From positions 1 to 29,165 of the forward strand of contig JAJYTJ010000032.1 of assembly GCA_021793115.1 (NCBI GenBank): a DNA stretch of 29,165 bases, in the 5' to 3' direction. This document shows, piece after piece, positions 14,949-22,990 of this stretch. The notes under the pieces are model-generated. The model was not told the origin of the DNA and made no database searches. It worked only from the letters and a program-made list of their open reading frames with translations. The position numbers and the translations under genes are program-made. Position 1 is the first letter of the stretch, and each line of letters opens with the position of its first letter. Source of the stretch: Actinomycetes bacterium. GTDB lineage: Bacteria > Actinomycetota > Actinomycetes > Actinomycetales > Cellulomonadaceae.

Positions 14949-15812
14949 TCAGCCCGCGTCCCGGCGCAGCCAGCGGAACGTCCGCGCGCCGAGCACCAGG
15001 CCGACGACGAGGTAGCCGGCCAGCACCGCCGCCGTCGCGCCGTGCTGCCACGACCCGCTCGGCTCCACCAGCGGCGCCGCGGCGTCCGGCAGGAACACCG
15101 ACCGCATGCCCTGCGCCATCCACTTGAGCGGGAAGAGCGCGGCGAGGTCCTGCATCCAGTGCGGCAGCTGGTCGAACTGGAAGAACACCCCGGAGATGAA
15201 CTGGAGCAGCAGCACGATCGGCGTCACCACGGCGCTCGCGGACTTGCCGGACCGCGGCACGGAGGAGAACGCCACGCCGCACACCGCGCCGGCGGCCGTG
15301 CCGAGCACCAGCACCCACGCGAAGGTCCACCAGCGGGCCGCGTCCGTGGGCATCGGCACGTGGAACATCGCCGCGGCGACCACGAGCAGCAGCCCGGTCT
15401 GCACCAGCGTGGTGACGAGCACCTGGCCGACCTTGCCGAGGAAGTACGACGAGGCCGGCAGCGGCGTGCCGCGCAGCCGCTTGAGCACGCCCTCGTCGCG
15501 CTCGACCGCGATGAAGGTCGCCAGCGTCTGGAAGCTCGAGAGCATGACGCCGGTGGCGATCATCCCCGGCAGGAAGTACTGCGCGAACGTCGCCTGCACG
15601 CCGCTGCCGTCGAACGGGTTCTGCTTGCCGAACACCGTCGCGAAGATCGCCAGCATGAGGATCGGGTACAGGAAGATGAAGAACACGGCGTCGCGCTCGC
15701 GGAAGAACACGCGCAGCTCGTGACGCGTGCGCGCCAGGCCGAGCCGCAGCGGCGACGGCAGCGCGAGCGCCGGGCGGGAGCCGGCGGGGGTGGGCAGGGT
15801 GGCGGCGGTCAT
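14949..15812 (-). CDS. ABC-2 type transporter permease
   Basis: A 287-residue membrane subunit of an ABC exporter. A cytoplasmic N-terminus leads into RTRHELRVFFRERDAVFFIFLYPILMLAIF (amphipathic helix plus first membrane helix, typical of DrrB/YadH-like permeases). ERDEGVLKRLRGTPLPASSYFLGK is the conserved loop after helix 2, and SGVFFQFDQLPHWMQ is the loop before the last helix. About six helices in total. The ATG overlaps the stop of the ATPase gene (ATGA). It pairs with that ATPase to export a drug, lipid or peptide. Confidence 0.93.
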   Translation of the reverse strand: MTAATLPTPAGSRPALALPSPLRLGLARTRHELRVFFRERDAVFFIFLYPILMLAIFATVFGKQNPFDGSGVQATFAQYFLPGMIATGVMLSSFQTLATFIAVERDEGVLKRLRGTPLPASSYFLGKVGQVLVTTLVQTGLLLVVAAAMFHVPMPTDAARWWTFAWVLVLGTAAGAVCGVAFSSVPRSGKSASAVVTPIVLLLQFISGVFFQFDQLPHWMQDLAALFPLKWMAQGMRSVFLPDAAAPLVEPSGSWQHGATAAVLAGYLVVGLVLGARTFRWLRRDAG

Positions 15813-16702
15813 CGAAGGGCCTCCTCGAGATCGGTGGTCGACGAGCGGTCGGCCCCGCCGACGAGCTCCAGGTAGACGTCCTCCAGGCTCGGCCGCAGCA
15901 CCTGCAGGCCGGGGATCTCGCCGAGCGCGGCGAACCGCGCCGCCAGCTCGCCGACGACCTGCGTCGGGGTGTCGGTGGCCAGCTCGCGCGGCTCGCCGTC
16001 CTCGAGCCAGCGCACGCGGGACCGGTGCGCGGCCACGCCGCCGAGCGACGCCGGCGCTCCCTCGGCCACCACGTGCCCGTCCGTGACGACGACGACGCGG
16101 TCGGCCAGGTGCTCGGCCTCGTCGAGGTAGTGCGTGGTGAGCAGGATGGTGGTGCCGGCGGTCCGCAGGCCGGCGATGAGGTCCCAGAAGGCTCGGCGCG
16201 CCTCGGGGTCGAAGCCCGTGGTGGGCTCGTCGAGGAACAGCAGCTCCGGGCGGCCGACGACGCCGAGCGCCACGTCGAGCCGACGGCGCTGGCCGCCGGA
16301 CAGGTGCCGCGCGCGCGTGCGCCGCTTCTCCTCCAGGCCCACCGCCGCGATGACCTCGTCCACGTCCCGCGGGGCCGGGTAGAACAGCGCGTGGTGCGCG
16401 ACGAGCTCCTCGACGGTCGACTCGGAGCCGACCGCGACGTCCTGCAGCACCATCCCGACGCGGGCGCGCCAGGCGCGCCCGGCGTGCTGCGGGTCCTCGC
16501 CGAGCACGCTCACGCGCCCGGAGTCCCGGTGCCGGTAGCCCTCGAGGATCTCGACGGTGGTGCTCTTGCCGGCGCCGTTGGGGCCGAGGACGGCGACGAT
16601 CTCGCCGGCGTCGACGTGCAGGTCGAGCCCGTCGACTGCGAGCTTGTCGCCGTAGCGCTTGTGCAGCCCGGTCGCCTCGACCGCGCGTGGGGTTCCGTTC
16701 AT
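15809..16702 (-). CDS. ABC exporter ATP-binding protein
   Basis: A 297-residue DrrA-like ATPase. Walker A is GPNGAGKST (40-48), the Q-loop is in VGMVLQDVA, the signature is LSGGQ (134-138), Walker B is LLFLDE (154-159), and the H-loop is in TTHYLDEAEHLADR. A C-terminal domain (about 215-297) ends in SLEDVYLELVGG, as in multidrug/lipid exporters. I choose the ATG at 16702 because an AGGG site lies eight bases upstream; the GTG at 16709-16711 is also in frame. It heads the operon ATPase-permease-kinase-regulator and is preceded by two palindromes that probably control it. Confidence 0.93.
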   Translation of the reverse strand: MNGTPRAVEATGLHKRYGDKLAVDGLDLHVDAGEIVAVLGPNGAGKSTTVEILEGYRHRDSGRVSVLGEDPQHAGRAWRARVGMVLQDVAVGSESTVEELVAHHALFYPAPRDVDEVIAAVGLEEKRRTRARHLSGGQRRRLDVALGVVGRPELLFLDEPTTGFDPEARRAFWDLIAGLRTAGTTILLTTHYLDEAEHLADRVVVVTDGHVVAEGAPASLGGVAAHRSRVRWLEDGEPRELATDTPTQVVGELAARFAALGEIPGLQVLRPSLEDVYLELVGGADRSSTTDLEEALR

Positions 16703-16737
16703 GCCTGCCACCCTGCCCGGCGGTCCCCCCGCGCGGC

Positions 16738-16755
16738 GACGGCCGACCGGCCGTC
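16738..16755. promoter_or_regulatory. inverted repeat upstream of the ABC exporter operon
   Basis: Perfect 8-bp arms GACGGCCG and CGGCCGTC flank a two-base centre AC. It lies 36 bases before the ATPase start and 24 bp centre-to-centre from the next palindrome, so the two could be paired operator sites. Being very GC-rich, it could also be an RNA hairpin in the leader. Confidence 0.45.
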
Positions 16756-16761
16756 CCGGGG

Positions 16762-16779
16762 GTCAACCGATCGGTTGAC
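16762..16779. promoter_or_regulatory. perfect 18-bp palindrome, likely TetR-type operator
   Basis: GTCAACCGATCGGTTGAC is an uninterrupted 18-bp palindrome in the divergent gap between the ABC exporter operon and the LRV-like gene. Symmetric ACCGATCGGT cores are typical of TetR-family operators in actinobacteria. Each outer edge carries TTGAC, so divergent -35 elements may lie within it (TTGACC leftward, TTGACG rightward), although no convincing -10 partners were seen. No TetR gene is present in the window, so the regulator would act from elsewhere. Confidence 0.6.
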
Positions 16780-16900
16780 GCGAGCGGGTGAGTCCGTCGC
16801 AGTCCCTCACACCGCGCCAGGGGCGTGCCGATGCTCACAGCGGGCGCTCAGCCCAGTCCGTCCGCCCGTCCCCACGGCGGGGGCGGGACCGTGCTCCGAA

Positions 16901-16918
16901 CCGGCCCCACGGGGCCGG
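16901..16918. other. inverted repeat in the leader of the LRV-like gene
   Basis: Perfect 8-bp arms CCGGCCCC and GGGGCCGG flank a two-base centre AC, 50 bases before the chosen GTG of the next gene. It may be a leader hairpin or a regulator site. It argues against translation starting at the earlier in-frame ATG (16825), which would put this structure inside the coding region. Confidence 0.35.
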
Positions 16919-16968
16919 CCCGGACGGCAGGCTGGGCACCGACACCGGACGCAGGGAGGCGGGGGGAC

Positions 16969-18705
16969 GTGACCGAGGGCACCGGAGGCTGGACCGGCGG
17001 GTGGGACGGCGGGTGGGACGGCGACGCCCGGCGCGCGGCGGATCCCGCGGCATCGGGGGAGGACCTGGCGCGGATCGCCGCGACGCGGCCCGACCTGCAC
17101 GCGGCGCTGGCCGCCAACCCCGCGACCTACCCGGCACTGCTGGACTGGCTGCGCGGGCTGCACGACCCGAGGGTCGACCGGGCGCTCGACGCCCGATCGT
17201 CGGCCGCCGCGCCGGTCCTGCCGCCCACCGCACCGGCTCCTCCGCCCACCGCGCCGGTCCTGCCGCCCACCGCGCCGGCTCCTCCGCCCACCGTCGCCTT
17301 GGCGCCCGCGCCCGCGCCCGCCGCTGTCGTGGCGCCCGGTGCTGCGCCGGCCGCTGGCGCGTGGTCCTGGCAGGGCGGCGAGCAGTCGGGCGTGGACACC
17401 TCGCTGCCGGTGCTGCTCTACCCGGAGCCGCCGCGACGGCGCCGCACCCGGATGTGGGTCGGCATCGGCGTGGCGGTCGCGCTGGTGCTCGGCGTCGGCG
17501 GCGCGGGGTACGCGTACGTCGCCGCGAAGCTCTCCGGCTCGGCCACGCCCGAGGGGGCGGTGGCCAAGCTGCTGGACGGGGTGGCGGCGAAGGACCCGCT
17601 GGCGCTGGCGGGCGCGCTGTCACCGGCCGAGTTCTCGCCGTTCAGGGCGGTGTACGGCGACCTCACCGACCGCACCGCCACCGGCGACCCGAAGGTTCGG
17701 GCGGCGGTGCAGAAGGCGCTCGACTCGCTCACGATCACGGTCGACGGCCTGCAGACCCGCAGCACCACGCTCGACACCGGCCTGGCCAAGGTGACGATCA
17801 CGGCCGGCACCGTGACGATGGACGGCGACGCCGGGCTGCTCGCCGACGCGGTCGCGACGGCGACCGAGGGCAGCGCCCGGGGCCTGCTGGCGACGGACCC
17901 GGCCGCCCTGCGCGGCCAGCTGTCCGACGAGCTGTCCGCGAAGCTGCCCTACTCCCTGAACCTCGCCGGCGACCTGGCGTTCCAGGGTGGTGGCCCGTTC
18001 CTCGTCACGGTGCAGGAGAAGGGCCGGTGGTACGTCAGCCCGCTCATGACGCTCGGCGAGTACCTCGCGCAGTCGGCCGGCGTCACGCGCGGTGCCATGC
18101 CGGCCGCGGCGGACGCCGTCCGGCCGAAGGACCCGGTCGACGCGGCGAAGCAGTTCGCGGTGGCGCTCGAGAAGGTGCCGAGCGGCGACCTCGGGCCGCT
18201 GGCGGCCACGCTGCCGCTCGCGGAGCGGCGGTTCATCGACGTCTACGGCCAGGCCTTCGTCGACGAGGCCACGAAGGGCGACCCGCAGGGCGGTGGCACG
18301 CTGACCATGACGTCCACCGACTTCCAGGTGGTGAGCCAGGGCCGCTCGTCCGCCGAGGTGGCGCCGACCAGGCTGGCGTTCGACCTGGCCGACGGCTCCG
18401 GGGCCACGCAGTCGGTCTCGACCGACGGCCGGTGCCTCACCGTCGAGTCGGCGGGGGACTCGACCCACGCCTGCACCAGCGACCTGCCGTTGCTGGGCAC
18501 GCTCGGCCTCGACCAGCTCCGCCTGACCACGGTCAAGGAGGACGGCGGCTGGTACGTGTCGGTCTTCGGCACCGTCGGCAGCCTCGCGACGACGGTCGAG
18601 AAGCACATGGCCCAGCTGGCGCAGGAGGGCAAGCTGGACGACCAGGCGTGGTGGCAGAGCCAGCTGCCCGCGAGCACGGGGTGCGCGCTGGCCGGCAGCT
18701 GCTGA
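16969..18705 (+). CDS. LRV-like, membrane-anchored protein with duplicated exterior domain
   Basis: A 578-residue protein of unknown function. Residues about 20-75 (DLARIAATRPDLHAALAANP, then ATYPALLDWLRGL) resemble the leucine-rich-repeat-variant domain found in many actinobacterial proteins. A Pro/Ala-rich linker (about 80-140) follows, then basic RRRRTR and one membrane helix (about 159-184). The exterior part appears to be two related units (about 191-371 and 386-548), each beginning with an AVAKLLDGVA/AAKQFAVALE-like helix and a 'plain Asp-Leu-rich' segment and ending in a GRWYVS/GGWYVS strand pair. Four cysteines (GRCLTV, HACTSD, GCALAGSC) lie in or after the second unit. I chose the GTG at 16969 for its strong GGAGG site. 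It is divergent from the ABC exporter operon across shared palindromes. Confidence 0.8.
   Translation: MTEGTGGWTGGWDGGWDGDARRAADPAASGEDLARIAATRPDLHAALAANPATYPALLDWLRGLHDPRVDRALDARSSAAAPVLPPTAPAPPPTAPVLPPTAPAPPPTVALAPAPAPAAVVAPGAAPAAGAWSWQGGEQSGVDTSLPVLLYPEPPRRRRTRMWVGIGVAVALVLGVGGAGYAYVAAKLSGSATPEGAVAKLLDGVAAKDPLALAGALSPAEFSPFRAVYGDLTDRTATGDPKVRAAVQKALDSLTITVDGLQTRSTTLDTGLAKVTITAGTVTMDGDAGLLADAVATATEGSARGLLATDPAALRGQLSDELSAKLPYSLNLAGDLAFQGGGPFLVTVQEKGRWYVSPLMTLGEYLAQSAGVTRGAMPAAADAVRPKDPVDAAKQFAVALEKVPSGDLGPLAATLPLAERRFIDVYGQAFVDEATKGDPQGGGTLTMTSTDFQVVSQGRSSAEVAPTRLAFDLADGSGATQSVSTDGRCLTVESAGDSTHACTSDLPLLGTLGLDQLRLTTVKEDGGWYVSVFGTVGSLATTVEKHMAQLAQEGKLDDQAWWQSQLPASTGCALAGSC
17209..17292 (+). 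repeat. 42-bp in-frame tandem duplication in the Pro-rich linker
   Basis: Two adjacent 42-bp copies (17209-17250 and 17251-17292) differ at one base and each encodes APVLPPTAPAPPPT. The duplication keeps frame and lengthens the cytoplasmic linker between the LRV-like domain and the membrane helix. Such repeats vary in copy number by slippage, so strain-to-strain length differences are expected. Confidence 0.9.
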
Positions 18706-18712
18706 GACGCCG

Positions 18713-18729
18713 CGGCGCTCGGGGCGCCG
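18713..18729. terminator. hairpin between convergent genes
   Basis: CGGCGC and GCGCCG pair around a five-base loop in the 48-base gap between the rightward LRV-like gene and the leftward aminotransferase. There is no T tract, as is usual in high-GC actinobacteria. Position suggests a bidirectional terminator; the stem is short. Confidence 0.45.
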
Positions 18730-18753
18730 GGCTCGGTCAGACGACCGGAGAGG

Positions 18754-19977
18754 TCAGCGCCCCTCGCCGAGCAGGTCGACGATCCGGCCCACGCCCTCGG
18801 CGAGGTCGTCGTCGCCGAGCGCGTACGACAGGCGCAGGAACCCGCTGGGCCCGAACGCCTCGCCGGGCACCACGGCGACCTCGACCTCCTCGAGGATGAG
18901 GGCGGCGAGCTCGGCGGACGTGGCCGGGACCCGCCCACGGATCGTCCGGCCCAGCACGCCCTGCACCGAGGGGTACGCGTAGAAGGCGCCCTTGGGTCGC
19001 GGCACGACGACGCCGTCGATCTGCTCCAGCAGGCCGACCATCGTCCTGCGCCGCCGGTCGAACGCCGCCCGCATCATCGCCACCGCGGACAGGTCGCCGG
19101 TGAGCGCGGCGATCGCGGCACGCTGCGAGACGTTCGCGACGTTGCTCGTCAGGTGCGACTGCAGGTTCGTGGCCGCCGTGACCACGTCCGTGGGGCCGAC
19201 GAGCCAACCGACACGCCACCCGGTCATCGCGTAGGTCTTCGCGACGCCGTTGAGCACGATCGCGGTGTCGGCGAGCTCGGGCACGGCCCGCACAATGGGC
19301 GTGAACACCGCGTCGTCGTAGGTGAGGTGCTCGTAGATCTCGTCCGTGATGACCCAGACGCCGTGCTCGACCGCCCAGCGGCCGATCGCCGCGGTCTGCT
19401 CGGGGGAGTAGACCGCGCCCGTCGGGTTCGACGGCGAGCAGAACAGCAGCGCCTTGGTGCGCGGCGTGCGCGCGGCCTCGAGCTGCTCGAGCGTCACGAG
19501 GTATTCCTGGTCGGGCCCGGCGAAGACCTCGACCGGGACGCCGCCGGCGAGCCGGATGGCCTCCGGGTACGTGGTCCAGTACGGCGCCGGCAGGATCACC
19601 TCGTCGCCCGGGTCGATGATGGTGGCGAACGCCTCGTAGACCGCCTGCTTGCCGCCGTTGGTGACCACGACGTCGGTGGGGCTGATCTCGTAGCCCGAGT
19701 CGCGCAGGGTCTTCGCCGCGATGGCCTCCCGCAGCGCCGGCAGGCCCGCCGCGGGCGTGTACTTGTGGTTCGCCGGGTCCTTGGCGGCGGCGACCGCGGC
19801 TTCGACGATGGCGTCCGGCGTCGGGAAGTCGGGCTCGCCCGCGCCGAAGCCGATGACCGGCCGGCCGGCGGCCTTGAGGGCCTTGGCCTTGGCGTCGACG
19901 GCGAGCGTCGCGGACGGGGCGATCGCCCCGATGCGGGCGGAGACGCGGGGGCGGGGCGCGGGCGGCTGCTGGGTCAC
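18754..19977 (-). CDS. aspC: pyridoxal-phosphate aminotransferase, AspC-like
   Basis: A 407-residue class I aminotransferase, most likely aspartate aminotransferase (aspartate + 2-oxoglutarate to oxaloacetate + glutamate). Motifs: [13 protein letters not shown] (45-57), [25 protein letters not shown] with the PLP-ring-binding Asn184 region, DEIYEHL with Asp212 and Tyr215, Schiff-base Lys247 in [13 protein letters not shown], and substrate-carboxylate Arg382 in FLRLSYAL. The GTG at 19977 follows a GAGG site by eight bases; an ATG six codons upstream (19995) is less well placed. Its place directly before tRNA-Trp and secE, on the opposite strand, is conserved in actinobacteria to my knowledge. 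Prephenate or other side activities cannot be excluded. Confidence 0.93.
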   Translation of the reverse strand: MTQQPPAPRPRVSARIGAIAPSATLAVDAKAKALKAAGRPVIGFGAGEPDFPTPDAIVEAAVAAAKDPANHKYTPAAGLPALREAIAAKTLRDSGYEISPTDVVVTNGGKQAVYEAFATIIDPGDEVILPAPYWTTYPEAIRLAGGVPVEVFAGPDQEYLVTLEQLEAARTPRTKALLFCSPSNPTGAVYSPEQTAAIGRWAVEHGVWVITDEIYEHLTYDDAVFTPIVRAVPELADTAIVLNGVAKTYAMTGWRVGWLVGPTDVVTAATNLQSHLTSNVANVSQRAAIAALTGDLSAVAMMRAAFDRRRRTMVGLLEQIDGVVVPRPKGAFYAYPSVQGVLGRTIRGRVPATSAELAALILEEVEVAVVPGEAFGPSGFLRLSYALGDDDLAEGVGRIVDLLGEGR

Positions 19978-20061
19978 GCCGACATCCTCGCGCACCGGGT
20001 CCGGCGCCGGTACCGCGTTTCACCGTCGGGCCGCCCGTCGCGTATGGTTGTCCACCGGCGG

Positions 20062-20090
20062 TTGACGTCCGCCATGCTGGCGGCTGCCCT
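20062..20090 (+). promoter_or_regulatory. probable promoter of tRNA-Trp/secE
   Basis: TTGACG (20062-20067) and TGCCCT (20085-20090) are separated by 17 bases and precede the tRNA by about 41 bases. The -35 is near consensus, the -10 weaker. This housekeeping-type promoter could drive the tRNA and, by read-through, secE-nusG. Confidence 0.5.
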
Positions 20091-20131
20091 TCCACCGGAA
20101 CGGTGCCGGCCGGCGTGGGGCGTCCGGCCGT

Positions 20132-20204
20132 AGGGCAGTGGCGCAATTGGTAGCGCAGCGGTCTCCAAAACCGCAGGTTGCAGGTTCGAGTCCTGTCTGC
20201 CCTG
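20132..20204 (+). tRNA. trnW: tRNA-Trp (anticodon CCA)
   Basis: A full 73-base cloverleaf without encoded CCA. The acceptor arms AGGGCAG and CTGCCCT pair completely. The D-arm contains AATTGGTAG; the anticodon stem GCGGT/ACCGC encloses the loop CTCCAAA with anticodon CCA. The T-arm is CAGGTTCGAGTCCTG. A discriminator G follows. tRNA-Trp directly upstream of secE is a familiar arrangement in bacteria. Confidence 0.97.
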
Positions 20205-20259
20205 CGCACGTGGTCACCCGACCGCGGGCACGACGAGAGCGATCAGAAGAGGGCCGCAC

Positions 20260-20547
20260 GTGAGCGAGAGCGCCGCGGAGGCACCGTCCGAGGGGCGGGC
20301 CGGCCGTTCGAGCACGGCTCCGCGCACCCGTGACGCGGGCGCGCGCCGCGGCCTGTTCGCCCGGATCGCGCTGTTCTGGCGGCAGGTCGTCGCCGAGCTG
20401 AAGAAGGTCATCTGGCCGACCCGGAACGAGCTGTCCACCTACGTGGTGGTCGTGCTGGTCTTCGTGGTCATCGTCATGGCGTTCGTCACCCTGGTGGACG
20501 TCGGGGTCGGCCAGCTCATGCTGTGGGTCTTCGGCGGCAGCAAGTAG
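20260..20547 (+). CDS. secE: preprotein translocase subunit SecE
   Basis: A 95-residue SecE of the single-membrane-helix type. After a 35-residue polar N-terminus comes the conserved amphipathic segment FWRQVVAELKKVIWPTRNEL, then one membrane helix (about 65-88). SecE clamps SecY in the protein-export channel. The GTG start follows AGAAGAGGG. The gene lies between tRNA-Trp and nusG, the classic order. Confidence 0.96.
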   Translation: MSESAAEAPSEGRAGRSSTAPRTRDAGARRGLFARIALFWRQVVAELKKVIWPTRNELSTYVVVVLVFVVIVMAFVTLVDVGVGQLMLWVFGGSK

Positions 20548-20595
20548 TCCAGGGCCGTTCGTCGTCCACCCCAGACGTCAGGAAGCAGGAGACAC

Positions 20596-21444
20596 GTGTC
20601 GCAGGAGTCGCAGGAGCCCACGCCGGGCGCCGAGGCCGAGCTCGAGGACGCCCTCGAGTCGATCGAGGCGGCCGCGGGCACCACCGTGGACCCCGTCGAC
20701 GAGGGCCTCGGCGAGCCTGAGCCCGAGGCGGAGGTCGACGCGCAGGACGAGCCCGAGGCGGACGCGGACGGCCAGGACGCGGACGAGCCCGAGGTCGAGG
20801 TCGACGGGCAGGACGAGCCCGAGGTCGAGCCGGAGCCGGATCCCGACGAGGACCCGGTCGCGGCGTTCAAGGCGCGGCTGCGCAGCGAGCCGGGGGACTG
20901 GTACGTCGTCCACTCGTACGCGGGCTACGAGAACCGCGTGAAGACGAACCTCGAGAACCGTCGCCAGAGCCTCAACATGGAGGACTTCATCTACCAGGTG
21001 GAGGTCCCCATGGAGGAGGTGGTGGAGATCAAGAACGCGCAGCGCAAGGTCGTCAAGCGCGTCCGGATCCCCGGCTACGTCCTCGTCCGGATGGAGCTCA
21101 CCGACGAGTCGTGGGGCGCCGTGCGGCACACGCCGGGCGTCACCGGCTTCGTCGGGCACACGCACCAGCCGGTGCCGCTGACGGAGGACGAGGTGTTCTC
21201 CATGCTCGCGCCGGTCCTGGCGCCCAAGACCCCCGCCTCGGCGGCGAAGGCCGCGCCGCGTCCGATCGAGGTCGAGTTCACGGTGGGCGAGTCGGTCACC
21301 GTCACGGACGGCGGGCCCTTCGACACGCTGCCCGCCACCATCTCCGAGATCAACGCCGAGGGCCAGAAGCTCAAGGTGCTCGTCTCGCTCTTCGGCCGGG
21401 AGACCCCGGTCGAGCTGTCCTTCAGCCAGGTCTCCAAGATCTGA
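20596..21444 (+). CDS. nusG: transcription termination/antitermination factor NusG
   Basis: A 282-residue NusG, which binds the RNA polymerase clamp and links it to Rho or the ribosome. The NGN domain begins at about residue 100 with [20 protein letters not shown] and includes the conserved [12 protein letters not shown] and [12 protein letters not shown]. The KOW domain at the end reads [18 protein letters not shown], then [16 protein letters not shown]. The first ~95 residues are a highly acidic extension with repeated [13 protein letters not shown] strings; such extensions are common in actinobacterial NusG, though E. coli NusG lacks one. The GTG start follows AGGAG by five bases. Confidence 0.96.
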   Translation: MSQESQEPTPGAEAELEDALESIEAAAGTTVDPVDEGLGEPEPEAEVDAQDEPEADADGQDADEPEVEVDGQDEPEVEPEPDPDEDPVAAFKARLRSEPGDWYVVHSYAGYENRVKTNLENRRQSLNMEDFIYQVEVPMEEVVEIKNAQRKVVKRVRIPGYVLVRMELTDESWGAVRHTPGVTGFVGHTHQPVPLTEDEVFSMLAPVLAPKTPASAAKAAPRPIEVEFTVGESVTVTDGGPFDTLPATISEINAEGQKLKVLVSLFGRETPVELSFSQVSKI

Positions 21445-21454
21445 GCTGAGAAGG

Positions 21455-21502
21455 GCCCCTCGGGGCGCTGCAACCGGGTCATCGCCCATGGCGTGGGCCC
21501 AC
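21455..21502 (+). other. small hairpins in the nusG-rplK gap
   Basis: GCCCC-TC-GGGGC (21455-21466) and the palindrome GTGGGCCCAC (21493-21502) lie in the 77-base gap before rplK. They could be a partial terminator/attenuator or part of the L1 regulatory target commonly found near rplK. The evidence is structural only. Confidence 0.3.
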
Positions 21503-21521
21503 GAACAGAACGGAAGGCGTC

Positions 21522-21953
21522 ATGCCCCCCAAGAAGAAGATCACCGGCCTCATCAAGCTCCAGATCAAGGCCGGCGCCGCGACCCCCGCGCCGCCCATCG
21601 GCCCCGCGCTCGGCCAGCACGGCGTCAACATCATGGAGTTCTGCAAGGCCTACAACGCGGCGACCGAGGCCCAGCGCGGCAACGTCATCCCGGTCGAGAT
21701 CACGGTCTACGAGGACCGGTCGTTCACCTTCATCACCAAGACGCCGCCGGCCGCCGAGCTCATCAAGAAGGCCGCGGGCGTCGCGAAGGGGTCGGCCACG
21801 CCGCACACCGTCAAGGTGGCGACGCTGAGCAAGGCGCAGGTCACGGAGATCGCGAGCCAGAAGCTCGTCGACCTCAACGCGAACGACCTGGCCGCGGCCG
21901 AGAAGATCATCGCCGGGACCGCCCGGTCGATGGGGATCAAGGTCGAGGGCTGA
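21522..21953 (+). CDS. rplK: 50S ribosomal protein L11
   Basis: A 143-residue L11, standard length. The N-terminal domain has [20 protein letters not shown] and [20 protein letters not shown], the segments contacting the GTPase centre. The C-terminal rRNA-binding domain ends in [18 protein letters not shown]. The ATG is preceded by GGAAGG. It is co-transcribed with rplA and is a classic target for L1 autoregulation. Confidence 0.98.
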   Translation: MPPKKKITGLIKLQIKAGAATPAPPIGPALGQHGVNIMEFCKAYNAATEAQRGNVIPVEITVYEDRSFTFITKTPPAAELIKKAAGVAKGSATPHTVKVATLSKAQVTEIASQKLVDLNANDLAAAEKIIAGTARSMGIKVEG

Positions 21954-22020
21954 GTCCCTCGCCCGTGTGGCAGGGCCCTGTGCGGCCCGTACCGACCACG
22001 ACTGCCAGAAGGAGAGAGCA

Positions 22021-22737
22021 GTGAAGCAGCACAGCAAGAAGTACGAGGACGCGCTCAAGATGCTCGAGCCGGGGGTGCTCTACTCCCCGCTCGCGGCGGT
22101 CCGCCTGGCCAAGGAGACGTCGACGACGAGCTACGCGGCCACCGTCGAGGTCGCGTTCCGGCTCGGCATCGACCCGCGCAAGGCCGACCAGATGGTCCGC
22201 GGCACGGTGAACCTCCCGAACGGCACGGGCAAGACCGCCCGCGTCATCGTCTTCGCGGTCGGCGAGCGCGCCGAGCAGGCCCTCGCGGCGGGTGCCGACG
22301 AGGTCGGCGGCGACGAGCTCATCGAGAAGGTTGCCGGCGGGTACACGGACTTCGACGCCGCGGTGGCCACGCCCGACCTCATGGGCAAGGTCGGCCGCCT
22401 CGGCAAGGTCCTCGGCCCGCGCGGCCTCATGCCGAACCCCAAGACCGGCACCGTGACGATGGACGTCACCAAGGCGGTGTCCGACATCAAGGGCGGCAAG
22501 ATCGAGTTCCGCGTCGACCGGCACGCCAACCTGCACTTCATCATCGGCAAGACGTCGTTCACCGACGTGCAGCTGGTGGAGAACTACGCGGCGGCGCTCG
22601 ACGAGGTGCTCCGGCTCAAGCCGGCGGCCTCGAAGGGCCGCTACATCACCAAGGCCACGATGTCGACGACCAACGGCCCCGGCATCCCGCTGGACCAGAA
22701 CAAGACGCGCCACCTCACGGAGGAGGACGCGGCCTGA
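22021..22737 (+). CDS. rplA: 50S ribosomal protein L1
   Basis: A 238-residue L1, of usual size. Recognisable segments are [21 protein letters not shown] near the start (residues 7-27), [40 protein letters not shown], and MTVTKAV-like [11 protein letters not shown]. It binds 23S rRNA at the L1 stalk and usually represses the rplK-rplA mRNA. The GTG at 22021 has an AGGAGAGAG site. A strong hairpin 20 bases after the stop ends this transcript, so rplJ is expressed separately. Confidence 0.98.
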   Translation: MKQHSKKYEDALKMLEPGVLYSPLAAVRLAKETSTTSYAATVEVAFRLGIDPRKADQMVRGTVNLPNGTGKTARVIVFAVGERAEQALAAGADEVGGDELIEKVAGGYTDFDAAVATPDLMGKVGRLGKVLGPRGLMPNPKTGTVTMDVTKAVSDIKGGKIEFRVDRHANLHFIIGKTSFTDVQLVENYAAALDEVLRLKPAASKGRYITKATMSTTNGPGIPLDQNKTRHLTEEDAA

Positions 22738-22756
22738 CGGTCCGCCCCGCTCGACG

Positions 22757-22793
22757 ACGAAGGCCCGGTCCCCGCGTGGGGCCGGGCCTTCGT
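22757..22793 (+). terminator. strong terminator hairpin after rplA
   Basis: Long complementary arms start ACGAAGGCCCGG and end CCGGGCCTTCGT, with an additional CCCC/GGGG inner stem around a GCGT loop and one unpaired position on each side. This is a roughly 16-bp stem 20 bases after the rplA stop. No T run follows, in keeping with high-GC actinobacterial terminators. Confidence 0.88.
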
Positions 22794-22841
22794 GCCTGCG
22801 GTCGCCGGGTGCCCGCCCCCTGAGGGCGCCCGCGCCGGAGC

Positions 22842-22860
22842 GACGGCGTCCGACGCCGTC
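22842..22860. other. inverted repeat in the rplA / sigma-operon gap
   Basis: Perfect 9-bp arms GACGGCGTC and GACGCCGTC surround a single base. It lies between the rplA terminator and the end of the leftward sigma operon. It could be a back-up terminator or a protein-binding site; the one-base centre favours DNA recognition over RNA folding. Confidence 0.35.
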
Positions 22861-22956
22861 CCGTCACCGGGTAAGGGGGCCCTGCGGCGCCCGTGATACA
22901 TGGCCGACGGTGCAGCTTGCGGCGGTCTCGCCGGACGGCGTTGGACGGGTCCCTCG

Positions 22957-22974
22957 GGCGACCGCGTGGTCGCC
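22957..22974 (-). terminator. hairpin after the sigma/small-protein operon
   Basis: GGCGACC and GGTCGCC pair perfectly around a GCGT loop, 16 bases beyond the stop codon of the small protein on the minus strand. It is the best candidate for the end of the leftward S8-sigma operon. Confidence 0.6.
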
Positions 22975-22990
22975 GCGTGGGTGCCGGCAG

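Noticed and set aside
16825..16968. Earlier ATG for the LRV-like gene
   Set aside because: It would put a perfect inverted repeat inside the coding region and has no ribosome-binding site; the GTG at 16969 has GGAGG and begins a plausible N-terminus.
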